A DNA stretch of 18,594 bases from CAZZDK01 sp964652235 (GCA_964652235.1 CAZZDK010000029.1:1-18594); one strand, 5' to 3'. Counted from the first letter of the stretch, positions 8,358-16,321 are shown. Notes: a model not told the origin generated them from the letters alone. Program-made: numbers and translations.

Positions 8358-8846
8358 ATGGTCGAGGCGGAAAACGAAAAAACCATAGACATCAACGGGA
8401 TCATGAGACGGATTCCCCATCGCTATCCGTTTCTTTTGATTGATCGGGTCGTTGACATCGTACCCGAGGAAAGCTGCACCGGGATCAAAAATGTTTCGGT
8501 GAACGAGCCTTTCTTTCAGGGCCATTTCCCCGGCCATCCCATCATGCCGGGCGTCTTAATTATCGAGGCGATGGCGCAAACGGCGGCGACGCTTGTTGTG
8601 GACTCGATGAAGGGCGTCGATTCTTCGTCCCACGTCGTTTATTTCATGAGCGTTGAAGAGGCGCGTTTTCGCAAGCCCGTTTTGCCCGGAGACCAATTGC
8701 ACATCAAGGTGAAAAAAGAGCGTCGTCGCGGCGACGTCTGGAAATTCAGGGGCGAGGCCTTTGTGAACGACACGCTTGTGGCCGAGGCGATCTATACCGC
8801 GATGCTGGTGCCCGATGCGGGCCGGACGGCGGCGCATGGCGGTTAA
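8358..8846 (+). CDS. fabZ: 3-hydroxyacyl-[acyl-carrier-protein] dehydratase FabZ
   Basis: Cytosolic hot-dog-fold enzyme that dehydrates 3-hydroxyacyl-ACP to trans-2-enoyl-ACP in type II fatty acid synthesis. It competes with LpxA for the 3-hydroxyacyl-ACP pool. The 162-residue product has the HRYPFLLIDR motif and the active-site region GHFPGHP...VLIIEAMAQ, with catalytic His56 and Glu70 (same spacing as His49/Glu63 of the Pseudomonas enzyme). The ATG is preceded by an AAGGAAG site. Its 3' end overlaps the lpxA start by 11 bases, consistent with the usual fabZ-lpxA coupling. Confidence 0.98.
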   Translation: MVEAENEKTIDINGIMRRIPHRYPFLLIDRVVDIVPEESCTGIKNVSVNEPFFQGHFPGHPIMPGVLIIEAMAQTAATLVVDSMKGVDSSSHVVYFMSVEEARFRKPVLPGDQLHIKVKKERRRGDVWKFRGEAFVNDTLVAEAIYTAMLVPDAGRTAAHGG

Positions 8847-9633
8847 CGTTCACCCCACGGCCATTGTCGATCCACGGGCGAAACTCGGAACCGACGTCGA
8901 GATAGGCCCCTACTGCGTCGTGGGGGGGGGCGTGACGCTCGGCGATCGCGTTCGCCTCATCGCGCACGTTGTCGTGGACGGACGCACGAACGTCGGCGCC
9001 GAAACCGTCATCTATCCTTTCGCTTCCATCGGCCACAGGCCGCAGGACCTTAAATATCACGATGAACCTTCGACGCTGGAGATCGGCGCCAGGAACCAGA
9101 TTCGCGAACACGTCACGATGAATCCGGGCACCGAAGGCGGCGGCATGGTCACGCGCGTGGGCGACGGCGGCCTTTATATGGTCGGCGTCCACATCGCCCA
9201 CGATTGCATGGTCGGCAACAACGTCGTAATGGCCAACAACGCCACGCTTGCGGGCCATGTGGTCGTCGGCGATTTCGCCGTGATCGGCGGACTGGCCGCT
9301 GTCCATCAGTTCGTTCGCATCGGTCCGCACGCCATGATCGGCGGTATGTCCGGCGTGGAAAGCGACGTGATTCCTTACGGCATGGTTAAAGGCGAGCGCG
9401 CCTATCTGGCGGGGTTGAACGTCGTGGGGTTGGAGCGTCGGGGCTTTGTGCGTGAAGACATCCACGCCCTGCGCAGCGCATATCGGATTCTCTTTTCTTC
9501 CGAGGGCACGATGGCCGAGCGCCTGGAAGACGTGGCCGAGCATTACAAAGACAAAAGTCTTGTTGAAAGCATGGTGTCCTTCATCCGTTCGCGCGGCTCG
9601 CGCGCTTTGTGCCAGCCCAAGAGCGAAACGTAA
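8836..9633 (+). CDS. lpxA: UDP-N-acetylglucosamine O-acyltransferase LpxA
   Basis: First enzyme of lipid A synthesis; it moves a 3-hydroxyacyl chain from ACP to the 3-OH of UDP-GlcNAc in the cytosol. The 265-residue product shows the hexapeptide repeats of a left-handed beta helix and the HIAHD motif with His122, which aligns with catalytic His125 of E. coli. Position 170, in the HAMIGG segment, is glycine and aligns with E. coli Gly173, the hydrocarbon-ruler residue linked to long (C14-type) chains. Chain length here is inference from that one residue. The start chosen is the ATG inside the fabZ 3' end. A longer in-frame reading upstream lacks family similarity. Confidence 0.98.
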   Translation: MAVNVHPTAIVDPRAKLGTDVEIGPYCVVGGGVTLGDRVRLIAHVVVDGRTNVGAETVIYPFASIGHRPQDLKYHDEPSTLEIGARNQIREHVTMNPGTEGGGMVTRVGDGGLYMVGVHIAHDCMVGNNVVMANNATLAGHVVVGDFAVIGGLAAVHQFVRIGPHAMIGGMSGVESDVIPYGMVKGERAYLAGLNVVGLERRGFVREDIHALRSAYRILFSSEGTMAERLEDVAEHYKDKSLVESMVSFIRSRGSRALCQPKSET

Positions 9634-9644
9634 AGGGAGGGGGC

Positions 9645-10490
9645 ATGAGCGCTGCCCTGAAGCCCAAACTCGGAATCATCGCAGGCGGCGGCGCCGCGCC
9701 GCGCCAGATTGTGCGGGCCTGCCGCGCTTTAGGGAGGCCTTTCTTTCTTTTTTGCCTTGAAGAGCAGGCTGATAAAGAGCTTGCCGAAGAAGGGCCTCAC
9801 GCTTGGATCTCGCTCGGCGCGGCGGGAAAGTTGCGCGAGGTTTGCGCGGCTGAGGGTATCGGCGAGGTTGTCATGATCGGGCGCGTGCGGCGGCCTTCGC
9901 TGTCGGAAATGAGGCCGGATTTTCTGGGCGTGAAATTTTTAGCGAGGATAGGTCTGAACGCGCTCGGCGACGACGGCGTTTTGCGCGGCGTGGCGGCCGC
10001 GATTGAAGACGTTTGCGGCGTCAGGGTCGTAGCGGCGCATGAGGTTATGCCCGAAATTCTTGCGCCCAAGGGCGTTTTGACGAAGGCGAAGCCCGACAAA
10101 AAGGCGAAAGCAGACATCGCAAAAGGCCTGAAAATCGCGCGAGCCCTGGGCCGTCTGGATGTAGGGCAGGCCGTCGTCGTGCAGCAAGGAATCGTATTGG
10201 GGCTTGAGGCGATCGAAGGCACCGACGCGCTGATCGCCCGCGCGGGCGGTTTGAAGCGCGAAGGCGGCGGCGGGGTTCTAGTCAAGTGTGCCAAGCCGGG
10301 GCAGGACGTTCGCCTCGATTTGCCTTCCATCGGTCCGGAGACCGTTCAGGCTCTGGCGCGCGCGGGCCTTGAAGGAGTAGCCGTCGAGGCCGGGGCAAGC
10401 CTTCTTATTGATCGCGAAGCGACGATCAAGGCGGCGGACGAAGCCGGGCTTTTCATCGTCGGCGTGGCGCGCGAGGGCGTGGATGAATAA
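9645..10490 (+). CDS. lpxI: UDP-2,3-diacylglucosamine pyrophosphatase LpxI
   Basis: Hydrolyses UDP-2,3-diacylglucosamine to lipid X (2,3-diacylglucosamine 1-phosphate) and UMP. It is the alphaproteobacterial alternative to LpxH and is known from Caulobacter. The 281-residue product has the N-terminal LGIIAGGGAAPRQIV segment, the VVMIGRVRRPS block, and the C-terminal catalytic region GQDVRLDLPSIGP with Asp221 and Asp225, one of which should be the essential acidic residue. The ATG at 9645 follows a GGGAGGGGG site 11 bases after the lpxA stop. Its last 8 bases overlap the start of lpxB. Confidence 0.97.
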   Translation: MSAALKPKLGIIAGGGAAPRQIVRACRALGRPFFLFCLEEQADKELAEEGPHAWISLGAAGKLREVCAAEGIGEVVMIGRVRRPSLSEMRPDFLGVKFLARIGLNALGDDGVLRGVAAAIEDVCGVRVVAAHEVMPEILAPKGVLTKAKPDKKAKADIAKGLKIARALGRLDVGQAVVVQQGIVLGLEAIEGTDALIARAGGLKREGGGGVLVKCAKPGQDVRLDLPSIGPETVQALARAGLEGVAVEAGASLLIDREATIKAADEAGLFIVGVAREGVDE

Positions 10491-12774
10491 CGCGCCGCTT
10501 TTCTTTCTCGTCGCGGGCGAGGCTTCTGGGGACCTGCTGGGCGCGCGTCTTATGGCGGCACTGAAAAAGAAAACGGACGGTGCGGTCCGGTTTGCGGGCG
10601 TCGGCGGGCCGCGCATGAGGGAAGAGGGGATCGAGCTTCTTTTCGACCAGGCCGAGCTGGCCCATATGGGGCTTTTCGAGATCATCAGGCACTTGCCGAA
10701 TATCCTGCGGCGCCTTCGCGAGACGGTCCAGGCGGTGAAGGAACGGCGCCCCGCCGCGCTGGTGACCATCGACTCGCCCGATTTCAGTTTTCGCGTGGCG
10801 AAGAAACTGAAGGGGGAAGGCATACCCCTTATCCATTATGTTGCACCGACCGTTTGGGCCTGGCGGCCCGGTCGGGCGAGAAAAATTGCCGCGTTCCTCG
10901 ACCATCTGCTCGCGCTTTTGCCGTTCGAGCCGCCCTATTTCACGCGCCACGGACTGGCCTGTTCTTTCGTCGGCCATCCGCTCGTGGAGACGGACGCGGG
11001 AAAGGGAAGCGCGGCCCGGTTTCGCGAACGCTTTTTTATTCCGGAAGGCGCGCCCGTTCTGGCCGTTCTGCCCGGCAGCCGGATGGGCGAGGTGAAAAGG
11101 CTTCTGCCCGTTTTCCGGGAAGCGGTTGTCCAGATTCACGATCTTTTTCCTTCGCTTCATATCGTGGTTCCGACCGTGCCGGGCGTCGAGGCCTATGTCC
11201 GGGCGGCCATGAGGAATTGGCCTATCGCCGCGCATTTTACGGATAATGACAGGGATAAATACGATGCCTTTGCGGCGGCGACGGCGGCGCTGGCCTGTTC
11301 GGGCACCGTTTCCGTCGAATTGGCCATGGCCGAGGTGCCGACCGTCATTGCTTATAGGGCGAATCCTCTGACGGTCGCGCTTTACAGGCGGTTCATCAAA
11401 ACAAAGTACGCCACGCTTTTGAACATCATGCAGGGCCGGGCCGTTATGCCGGAGTTTCTTCAGGAAAACTGCACGGCGGAAAATCTTTCGCGTGCGGTCG
11501 AAACGTTTTTGGTGGAGAAAAAAGAAAGAGAACGGCAAAAAAGCGAACTCCATGCCATCGGCGCCTGGTTGGGGCGCGGCCAATTCGTTCCTTCGGAAAA
11601 GGCGGCGCAGGCCGTTTGGAACGCGGCTTTTCGCAGGCCGCTTCGCGTTTTGCAGCTTATTCCTTCCCTCGGCACGGGCGGCGCGGAACAGGCCTGCGTG
11701 GACGTGGCGGCGGCTCTTGCCCTGCGCGGCGATGCGGCCTTTGTCGTCTCGACGGGCGGCTGGCGCGTCGCGGCGCTTGAGGAATCCGGCGCGGCGTTCA
11801 TCAAGCGGGATGTCAAAACCAAAAACCCGCTGAAGATCGTCTGGAACGGGTTCTGGTTGGCCTTTCTTATCCGCGAGAAACGTATCGACATCGTTCATGC
11901 CCGCTCGCGCGCCCCGGCCTGGAGCGCGAAGATCGCCTGCCGCCTGACGGGCTGCCGTTTCGTCACGACGTTTCATGCGGCGTATAAGTTCTCCTGCGGT
12001 CTAAAGAAGGCCTACAATAGCGTGATGGTAAAAGCGGACCGTGTGATCGCTATTTCCTCCTTTGTCGCGCGACATATCGAGGGCCAATACGGCGTTGGCG
12101 AAGAGAAAGCGAGGCTTGTCAATCGCGGCGTGGACGTAAGGGCGTTCGATCCGCAGGCTGTTTCCGAGGATAGAAAAAGAGGCTTTGCCGCCCGTGCGGG
12201 GTTAAGGATGGACGAGAAAGCCATTCTTCTTCCGGGCCGGCTTTCGCCCATCAAAGGCCAGGACGTTTTTATCCGCGCCGTTGGAAAGCTTAAAGAGAGG
12301 GGCCTTTCCTTTCCTCCCGTCTTGATCGTCGGCGACGATCAGGGACGCGAATCCTATGCTCAAAAGCTCAGGAAACTTATCTGCGAGAACGGGCTGGAGG
12401 GAAAAATCAGGCTTATCGGCGCCTGTGCCGACATGGCGGCGGCCTATGCGTTCGCATCGCTTGTCGTCGCGCCTTCGCAAACGCCCGAAGGATTCGGGCG
12501 CGTGCCGGTCGAGGCGATGGCCATGGGCGTTCCGGTCGTCGCCAGCGATTTGGGCGCGATGAGCGATACGATTTTGGAAGGAATAACCGGTTGGCTCGTC
12601 CCGCCGGACAATGTTGACGCTTGGGCGGAAGCCGTTTCAAAAGCGTTGGTCTTGGGCGAAGAAGATCGCCGACGCATGGCCCAGACCGCACGGGATCGGG
12701 CTGTGCATTTCTTCGCTAAAGAAACGATGATCGAAAAAACGCTTGCCGTTTACGATGAATTGAGGACGGTATGA
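10483..12774 (+). CDS. lpxB: Fusion: lipid-A-disaccharide synthase (LpxB) plus GT4 glycosyltransferase
   Basis: A single uninterrupted 763-residue protein. Residues 1 to about 384 form a complete LpxB (GT19), which joins UDP-2,3-diacylglucosamine and lipid X into the lipid A disaccharide. Motifs seen are AGEASGDLLGA, IDSPDFSFRVAKK, HYVAPTVWAWRPGR, VGHPLVE, LPGSRMGEVKR and SGTVSVELA. Residues from about 386 to 763 form a full GT-B glycosyltransferase of family GT4. This part starts with RVLQLIPSLGTGGAEQ, continues with PGRLSPIKGQDV, and has the donor-binding EX7E motif at Glu669-Glu677. There is almost no linker and no suitable ATG or ribosome binding site at the junction. The ATG chosen overlaps the lpxI stop by 8 bases; the stop overlaps the next gene as ATGA. 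The sugar donor and acceptor of the GT4 half are unknown. A lost stop codon or a consensus error are alternatives to a settled fusion. Confidence 0.93.
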   Translation: MNNAPLFFLVAGEASGDLLGARLMAALKKKTDGAVRFAGVGGPRMREEGIELLFDQAELAHMGLFEIIRHLPNILRRLRETVQAVKERRPAALVTIDSPDFSFRVAKKLKGEGIPLIHYVAPTVWAWRPGRARKIAAFLDHLLALLPFEPPYFTRHGLACSFVGHPLVETDAGKGSAARFRERFFIPEGAPVLAVLPGSRMGEVKRLLPVFREAVVQIHDLFPSLHIVVPTVPGVEAYVRAAMRNWPIAAHFTDNDRDKYDAFAAATAALACSGTVSVELAMAEVPTVIAYRANPLTVALYRRFIKTKYATLLNIMQGRAVMPEFLQENCTAENLSRAVETFLVEKKERERQKSELHAIGAWLGRGQFVPSEKAAQAVWNAAFRRPLRVLQLIPSLGTGGAEQACVDVAAALALRGDAAFVVSTGGWRVAALEESGAAFIKRDVKTKNPLKIVWNGFWLAFLIREKRIDIVHARSRAPAWSAKIACRLTGCRFVTTFHAAYKFSCGLKKAYNSVMVKADRVIAISSFVARHIEGQYGVGEEKARLVNRGVDVRAFDPQAVSEDRKRGFAARAGLRMDEKAILLPGRLSPIKGQDVFIRAVGKLKERGLSFPPVLIVGDDQGRESYAQKLRKLICENGLEGKIRLIGACADMAAAYAFASLVVAPSQTPEGFGRVPVEAMAMGVPVVASDLGAMSDTILEGITGWLVPPDNVDAWAEAVSKALVLGEEDRRRMAQTARDRAVHFFAKETMIEKTLAVYDELRTV

Positions 12775-13685
12775 AAGAACGTATTCTTGTCATACGCCTC
12801 GGCGCTTTGGGCGATTTGATTTTATGCCGGGATGCTTTTGCCGGGCTTCGGACGCGGCACCCGACGGCGGAAATAGCTTTGTTGACCATGCCCGCTTTCG
12901 CGGATTTTGCGCGGCAAATGCCGTTCTTTGATCGCGTAATCCTCGATCCGCGGCCTAAGCTCACGCAGCCGCTTGCCTGGCTGAAACTGATCCGCGAAGT
13001 GAGGGCCTTCGCCCCCAGCCGCGTTTACGATCTGCAAGGCAAGTTTCGACAGGCCCTTTTGTTCTATGCGCTCGGCGGGCCATGGAAAGGGCCGGAGTGG
13101 TCCGGCGCCGCGCCGGGTTGTTCGCACCCGCGCCTTTGGCCTCCCAAGCCGGGTATGCATTATACGGATTTTCTCGCCGCGCAGCTTGATCGCGCGGGCG
13201 TAGCGATGGGGCAGGACGATCTGTCCTGGCTCGATGGCGATTTAAGCGGATTTTCTTTGCCCGAACGTTTCGCGGTTTTCATTCCCGGCTGCGCACCGGG
13301 GCGGCTTTATAAACGCTGGCCGCCTTTGCATTACGCCATGCTGGCCAAAAAAGTGGCGGCGCAGGGCCTTGCCGTTCTGGCTATCGGCACGGGGCAGGAT
13401 CGCGAGAGTATCGGCGCCTTGCGCACGCTTGCGCCCTTTGTGCGGGATTTGTCGGGGAAAACGAGCCTGGGCCAGGTGGCGGCTTTATGTCGCCGGGCGG
13501 AACTGGTTGTCGGCAACGATACGGGGCCGACGCACCTGGCTGCTGCCGTGGGCGCGCGGACGCTGGCGCTGATGTCCGATCAGGTGGACCCACTCTGGTC
13601 CGCGCCGCGCGGCGAGAGGACGAATTGGATTCAAGGCAAGCCGCTTTCGGCCCTGGGAGTGGAGGCGGTCTATTCCGCCCTGTAA
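12771..13685 (+). CDS. Glycosyltransferase family 9 protein (ADP-heptose:LPS heptosyltransferase-like)
   Basis: Probable cytosolic-face transferase adding a heptose or related sugar to the LPS inner core. The 304-residue product has the GT9 opening ILVIRLGALGDLI and the strongly conserved GNDTGPTHLAAAVGA block at residues 248-262. This block includes the donor-binding Asp250 and His255 region. The acceptor is not identifiable, so WaaC, WaaF and WaaQ cannot be told apart. It is somewhat shorter than E. coli WaaC/WaaF. Its ATG overlaps the stop of the LpxB-GT4 gene (ATGA), suggesting that both act on LPS or lipid A. It is the last gene of the envelope run. Its 3' end overlaps convergent guaB, and no intrinsic terminator is visible after it. 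Confidence 0.9.
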   Translation: MKERILVIRLGALGDLILCRDAFAGLRTRHPTAEIALLTMPAFADFARQMPFFDRVILDPRPKLTQPLAWLKLIREVRAFAPSRVYDLQGKFRQALLFYALGGPWKGPEWSGAAPGCSHPRLWPPKPGMHYTDFLAAQLDRAGVAMGQDDLSWLDGDLSGFSLPERFAVFIPGCAPGRLYKRWPPLHYAMLAKKVAAQGLAVLAIGTGQDRESIGALRTLAPFVRDLSGKTSLGQVAALCRRAELVVGNDTGPTHLAAAVGARTLALMSDQVDPLWSAPRGERTNWIQGKPLSALGVEAVYSAL

Positions 13686-15154
13686 TTCGGGGCTTCCGCC
13701 GTGATAGTCACGTCGTGGACGTGGCTTNNNNNNNNNNNNNNNNNTTCGCGCAGGCCCGCGCCGGTGATGCGCACGAACTTGGCCTTGCTCTTCATATCCG
13801 AAATAGTGCCGCAGCCCGTATAACCCATGGCGGCGCGCAGGCCTCCTATGAGTTGATGGATGACTTGCGAGGCGGGGCCCTTATAGGGCACGCGGCCTTC
13901 AATGCCCTCGGGGACGAGTTTCTGAGGGTTGCAGGCGTCGGCTTTCTGGAAATAGCGGTCGGCGGAGCCGTCGGCCAGGGCGCCGACGCTGCCCATGCCG
14001 CGATAGCTTTTATACGAACGGCCCTGATAGAGAACCACGTCGCCCGGCACTTCGTCCGTTCCGGCGAACATGGAGCCGAGCATGACGCAATCCGCGCCCG
14101 CCGCGATGGCCTTGGCGATTTCGCCCGAATATTTAATGCCGCCGTCGCCGATGACGGGGACGTCCTTTTTGGCGCAGACCGAAGCCGCCTCCATGATGGC
14201 CGTCAATTGCGGCACGCCGACGCCCGCGACGATGCGCGTGGTGCAGATAGAGCCGGGGCCGATCCCCACCTTAACCGCGTCCGCCCCCGCGTCGATCAGC
14301 GCCTTGGCGGCTTCGGCGGTGGCGATATTGCCCGCGACGATATCCGGGCCTTTAATCATTTTGCGGACCCTTTTGATCTGCTCAATTACGCCCGCCGAAT
14401 GGCCGTGGGCGGTATCGACGACAATTGCGTCCGCCCCCGCTTCGGCCAGGGCCAGCGCGCGGTCGAGGCTGTCCTGCCCCGTGCCGATGGCGGCGGCGAC
14501 GCGCAGGCGGCCCTGGCCGTCTTTGCAGGCGTTCGGGTGCAGATAGGCTTTTTCGATGTCTTTGACCGTCAAAAGGCCGATGCAGCGGTAATCCTTGTCC
14601 ACGATCAGAAGTTTCTCGATCCGGTATTGGTGAAGAAGCTTTTTGGCTTCCTCGTGCTTGATGTCGATGGCGGCGGTGACGAGGCGTTCCTTCGTCATCA
14701 ACTCGGAAATGGGCTGGTCCATATTCGTGGCGAAACGAACGTCGCGGTTGGTCAAGATGCCGACCAGCCTGCCCGACGGCCTTTCGACGACGGGGATGCC
14801 AGAGATATTATGGTCAGCCATCAGTTTAAGGGCGGCGATAAGCGGCTCGTCCGGCGCAATGGTAACCGGATTCATGACCATGCCGGACTCGAAGCGCTTG
14901 ACCTTGCGGACCTCCTCGGCTTGCCGAAGAGGCGGAAGGTTGCGGTGAACGACCCCTATGCCGCCCGCCTGGGCCAGGGCGATGGCCAGGCCGCTTTCCG
15001 TTACCGTGTCCATGGCGGCGGAAACGAGCGGAATGCCAAGCTGTATATTCCGGGAAAAGCGGGTGGCCGTGGAAACGTCGGACGGCAGGACGCTTGAGGC
15101 CGCCGGAACCAGCAGCACATCGTCAAAAGTTAAAGCTTCGGGAAAGTTCGCCAT
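13670..15154 (-). CDS. guaB: IMP dehydrogenase
   Basis: NAD-dependent oxidation of IMP to XMP, the committed step of GTP synthesis. The protein opens with FPEALTFDDVLLVPA. A CBS-domain pair follows at about residues 95-205, then the active-site loop GPGSICTTR with catalytic Cys304, the GSMFAGTDE phosphate-binding segment and the mobile flap with MGSVGALADG. Two ATGs lie side by side (15157 and 15154). The second is preferred because GAGG stands 5 bases before it and only 2 before the first. The frame crosses 17 Ns between AGLRE and SHVHDV, which are adjacent in the family. Without the spurious 6 codons the length is 488, equal to E. coli GuaB. The 3' end overlaps the convergent GT9 gene by 16 bases. 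Confidence 0.97.
   Translation of the reverse strand: MANFPEALTFDDVLLVPAASSVLPSDVSTATRFSRNIQLGIPLVSAAMDTVTESGLAIALAQAGGIGVVHRNLPPLRQAEEVRKVKRFESGMVMNPVTIAPDEPLIAALKLMADHNISGIPVVERPSGRLVGILTNRDVRFATNMDQPISELMTKERLVTAAIDIKHEEAKKLLHQYRIEKLLIVDKDYRCIGLLTVKDIEKAYLHPNACKDGQGRLRVAAAIGTGQDSLDRALALAEAGADAIVVDTAHGHSAGVIEQIKRVRKMIKGPDIVAGNIATAEAAKALIDAGADAVKVGIGPGSICTTRIVAGVGVPQLTAIMEAASVCAKKDVPVIGDGGIKYSGEIAKAIAAGADCVMLGSMFAGTDEVPGDVVLYQGRSYKSYRGMGSVGALADGSADRYFQKADACNPQKLVPEGIEGRVPYKGPASQVIHQLIGGLRAAMGYTGCGTISDMKSKAKFVRITGAGLREXXXXXXSHVHDVTITAEAPNYRAE
13728..13744. other. Run of 17 Ns (assembly gap) inside guaB
   Basis: Seventeen undetermined bases near the 3' end of guaB. They keep the reading frame only because, with one adjoining A, they make 18 bases. 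In the IMP dehydrogenase family the flanking residues (…GAGLRE and SHVHDVT…) are directly joined. Merging the two flanks by one shared A gives exactly that junction, so the true gap is probably zero or slightly negative. Confidence 0.97.
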
Positions 15155-15194
15155 CATCGCCTCGCGCGGAAGGGTTTTTGAAGGATGGCGAGCA

Positions 15195-15223
15195 CCTATA
15201 CCCTACGCGCGGGCGACATTCAA
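15195..15223 (-). promoter_or_regulatory. Candidate guaB promoter
   Basis: On the minus strand, TTGAAT (15218-15223) is followed after a 17-base spacer by TATAGG (15195-15200), each matching the sigma-70 consensus at 4 of 6 positions. It lies between the upstream terminator and the guaB start, where a promoter is expected, and would give a leader of about 35 bases. No riboswitch-like structure is visible in this short leader. Confidence 0.45.
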
Positions 15224-15240
15224 GGCTTTCAGTCCTCTCG

Positions 15241-15264
15241 AAAAAAGGCTTTTTGGCCTTTTTT
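15241..15264 (-). terminator. Symmetric intrinsic terminator at the end of the unknown minus-strand gene
   Basis: A perfect 9-base inverted repeat (AAAAAAGGC and GCCTTTTTT) with a 6-base loop. The minus-strand RNA would form a short GC-capped hairpin running into six U residues. The arms are A6 and T6, so it could act in both directions. The TAA stop of the 340-residue gene (15263-15265) overlaps the repeat, so the hairpin begins within the stop codon. Confidence 0.75.
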
Positions 15265-16285
15265 AGCCGTAAGTAGCCCGCTTTGCGTCAACGGCAGGCG
15301 CTTGCGGTTTGTCTTCTGCGCGGCTTTCCGAAGCGGGACGATAGGGGACGATTTTCGCGCCGATGACGGAAGAGGTCAAAGCCGCGTCGATCCACTTTCT
15401 TTCCTCGGGAGTCACTTGCCCGTCCGCGCGAGCGACGCGGTGCGCCAGGCTTGTCTTTTGCTCCATGGACATTTCATTCGGCCTGGCCTTTTCCATCCAA
15501 CGCCTGACGGCTTTCGCGTGCGCTTTTTGGATGACCTTATCGATGTTCGCCTTGGGCGATCTTCCTGCGCTTGCCGCGCTGTGCAGGGCGCGGAGAGCGG
15601 ATTCCTCCCGATGCATTTCCTGCGCGTCGAGACCGTTCATGTTGTCCATCGTTCTCAAACGGTTCAGCCGCCTGGCAAAACAACGTGCGCAGGCCGCGCG
15701 GAAGAGGGCTTCGACTTCACCTTTTCTCTGCTTTTGGAACGCCCTTTTAGCGTGGTCGATATTCGTCACGCCCGCCGCGCCGACCATATGCTGCATGAGC
15801 TGATTGGCCTTTTCCTGCAGAAACGCGACGTCATAAGAAGGGGCGTTTGCCTCCTTTATGAGGCGGACGTACGCCGGAACCGCATGCTGATGAGCGGCCT
15901 GCTGCGCGGCGTGAATGCGTCGATCCAATGCAGAAAGTTTTTGGCCTTTTGCCACGAAAGGCGGGACGCGCTTGTCTCCCACAGAAGCGAACAGGGAACG
16001 AATTTCATAAACCTCTCTGCGGATCCCCGACGGCGTGTGAGCGGTGACCGGGTTTTCCATGCCTTCGATCATTCGCATGGCGCTGGCGGCGTAGGCCTGC
16101 CTTTTGGCTTTCAGGACACGCATCATTCCGGCGTCAGAAATCCTGACCCCTTCTCGTTCTGCCGCGGCCCAGATTCTTTCGACGGAAAGGTCGGCATAAA
16201 GACGGCCCAGCGCAGGCGGATTTTGGGTGAAGGTATCCATTCTTTGGCGAGTCTCCGACATCGCAGGGTTGGCTGGGCTGGACAT
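15263..16285 (-). CDS. Hypothetical protein with a C-terminal TerB-like motif
   Basis: I do not recognise this 340-residue protein. It is rich in Ala, Arg, Lys, Glu and Met, apparently all-helical, with no signal peptide or membrane segment, so it is probably cytosolic. It contains a CARC pair in its middle. Residues 272-306 hold a helix followed by ARADGQVTPEER and WIDAAL, which resembles the acidic core of TerB/DjlA-like domains (ADG-x-[VI]-[ST]-P-E-E); this is only a short local resemblance. The start at 16285 is preferred over an ATG 69 bases upstream because AAGGAAAG stands about 4 bases before it. The reading on the opposite strand is longer but His, Arg, Cys and Phe rich, as expected of a shadow. 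A terminator at the stop and an AT-rich region upstream support a stand-alone gene. Confidence 0.8.
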   Translation of the reverse strand: MSSPANPAMSETRQRMDTFTQNPPALGRLYADLSVERIWAAAEREGVRISDAGMMRVLKAKRQAYAASAMRMIEGMENPVTAHTPSGIRREVYEIRSLFASVGDKRVPPFVAKGQKLSALDRRIHAAQQAAHQHAVPAYVRLIKEANAPSYDVAFLQEKANQLMQHMVGAAGVTNIDHAKRAFQKQRKGEVEALFRAACARCFARRLNRLRTMDNMNGLDAQEMHREESALRALHSAASAGRSPKANIDKVIQKAHAKAVRRWMEKARPNEMSMEQKTSLAHRVARADGQVTPEERKWIDAALTSSVIGAKIVPYRPASESRAEDKPQAPAVDAKRATYG

Positions 16286-16321
16286 GATCTTTCCTTCTTT
16301 ATCAATGGGTTGGTGTTGGTC

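Noticed and set aside
8285..8389. Small TTG-started open frame of 34 codons in the skp-fabZ gap overlapping fabZ
   Set aside because: It has no ribosome binding site and no recognisable product, and it overlaps the fabZ start in another frame.
11641..11655. A separate start for the GT4 half (TTG near the junction)
   Set aside because: The TTG lies within the first beta strand of the domain and has no ribosome binding site before it, so internal initiation is not supported.
10453..11976. 507-codon open frame antisense to the LpxB half of the fusion gene
   Set aside because: It lies opposite a strongly conserved LpxB and has Arg-rich composition typical of shadow frames in GC-rich DNA.
13487..15097. 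536-codon open frame on the plus strand opposite guaB
   Set aside because: It crosses the N gap, overlaps the end of the GT9 gene and opposes a clear IMP dehydrogenase; its composition is that of a shadow.
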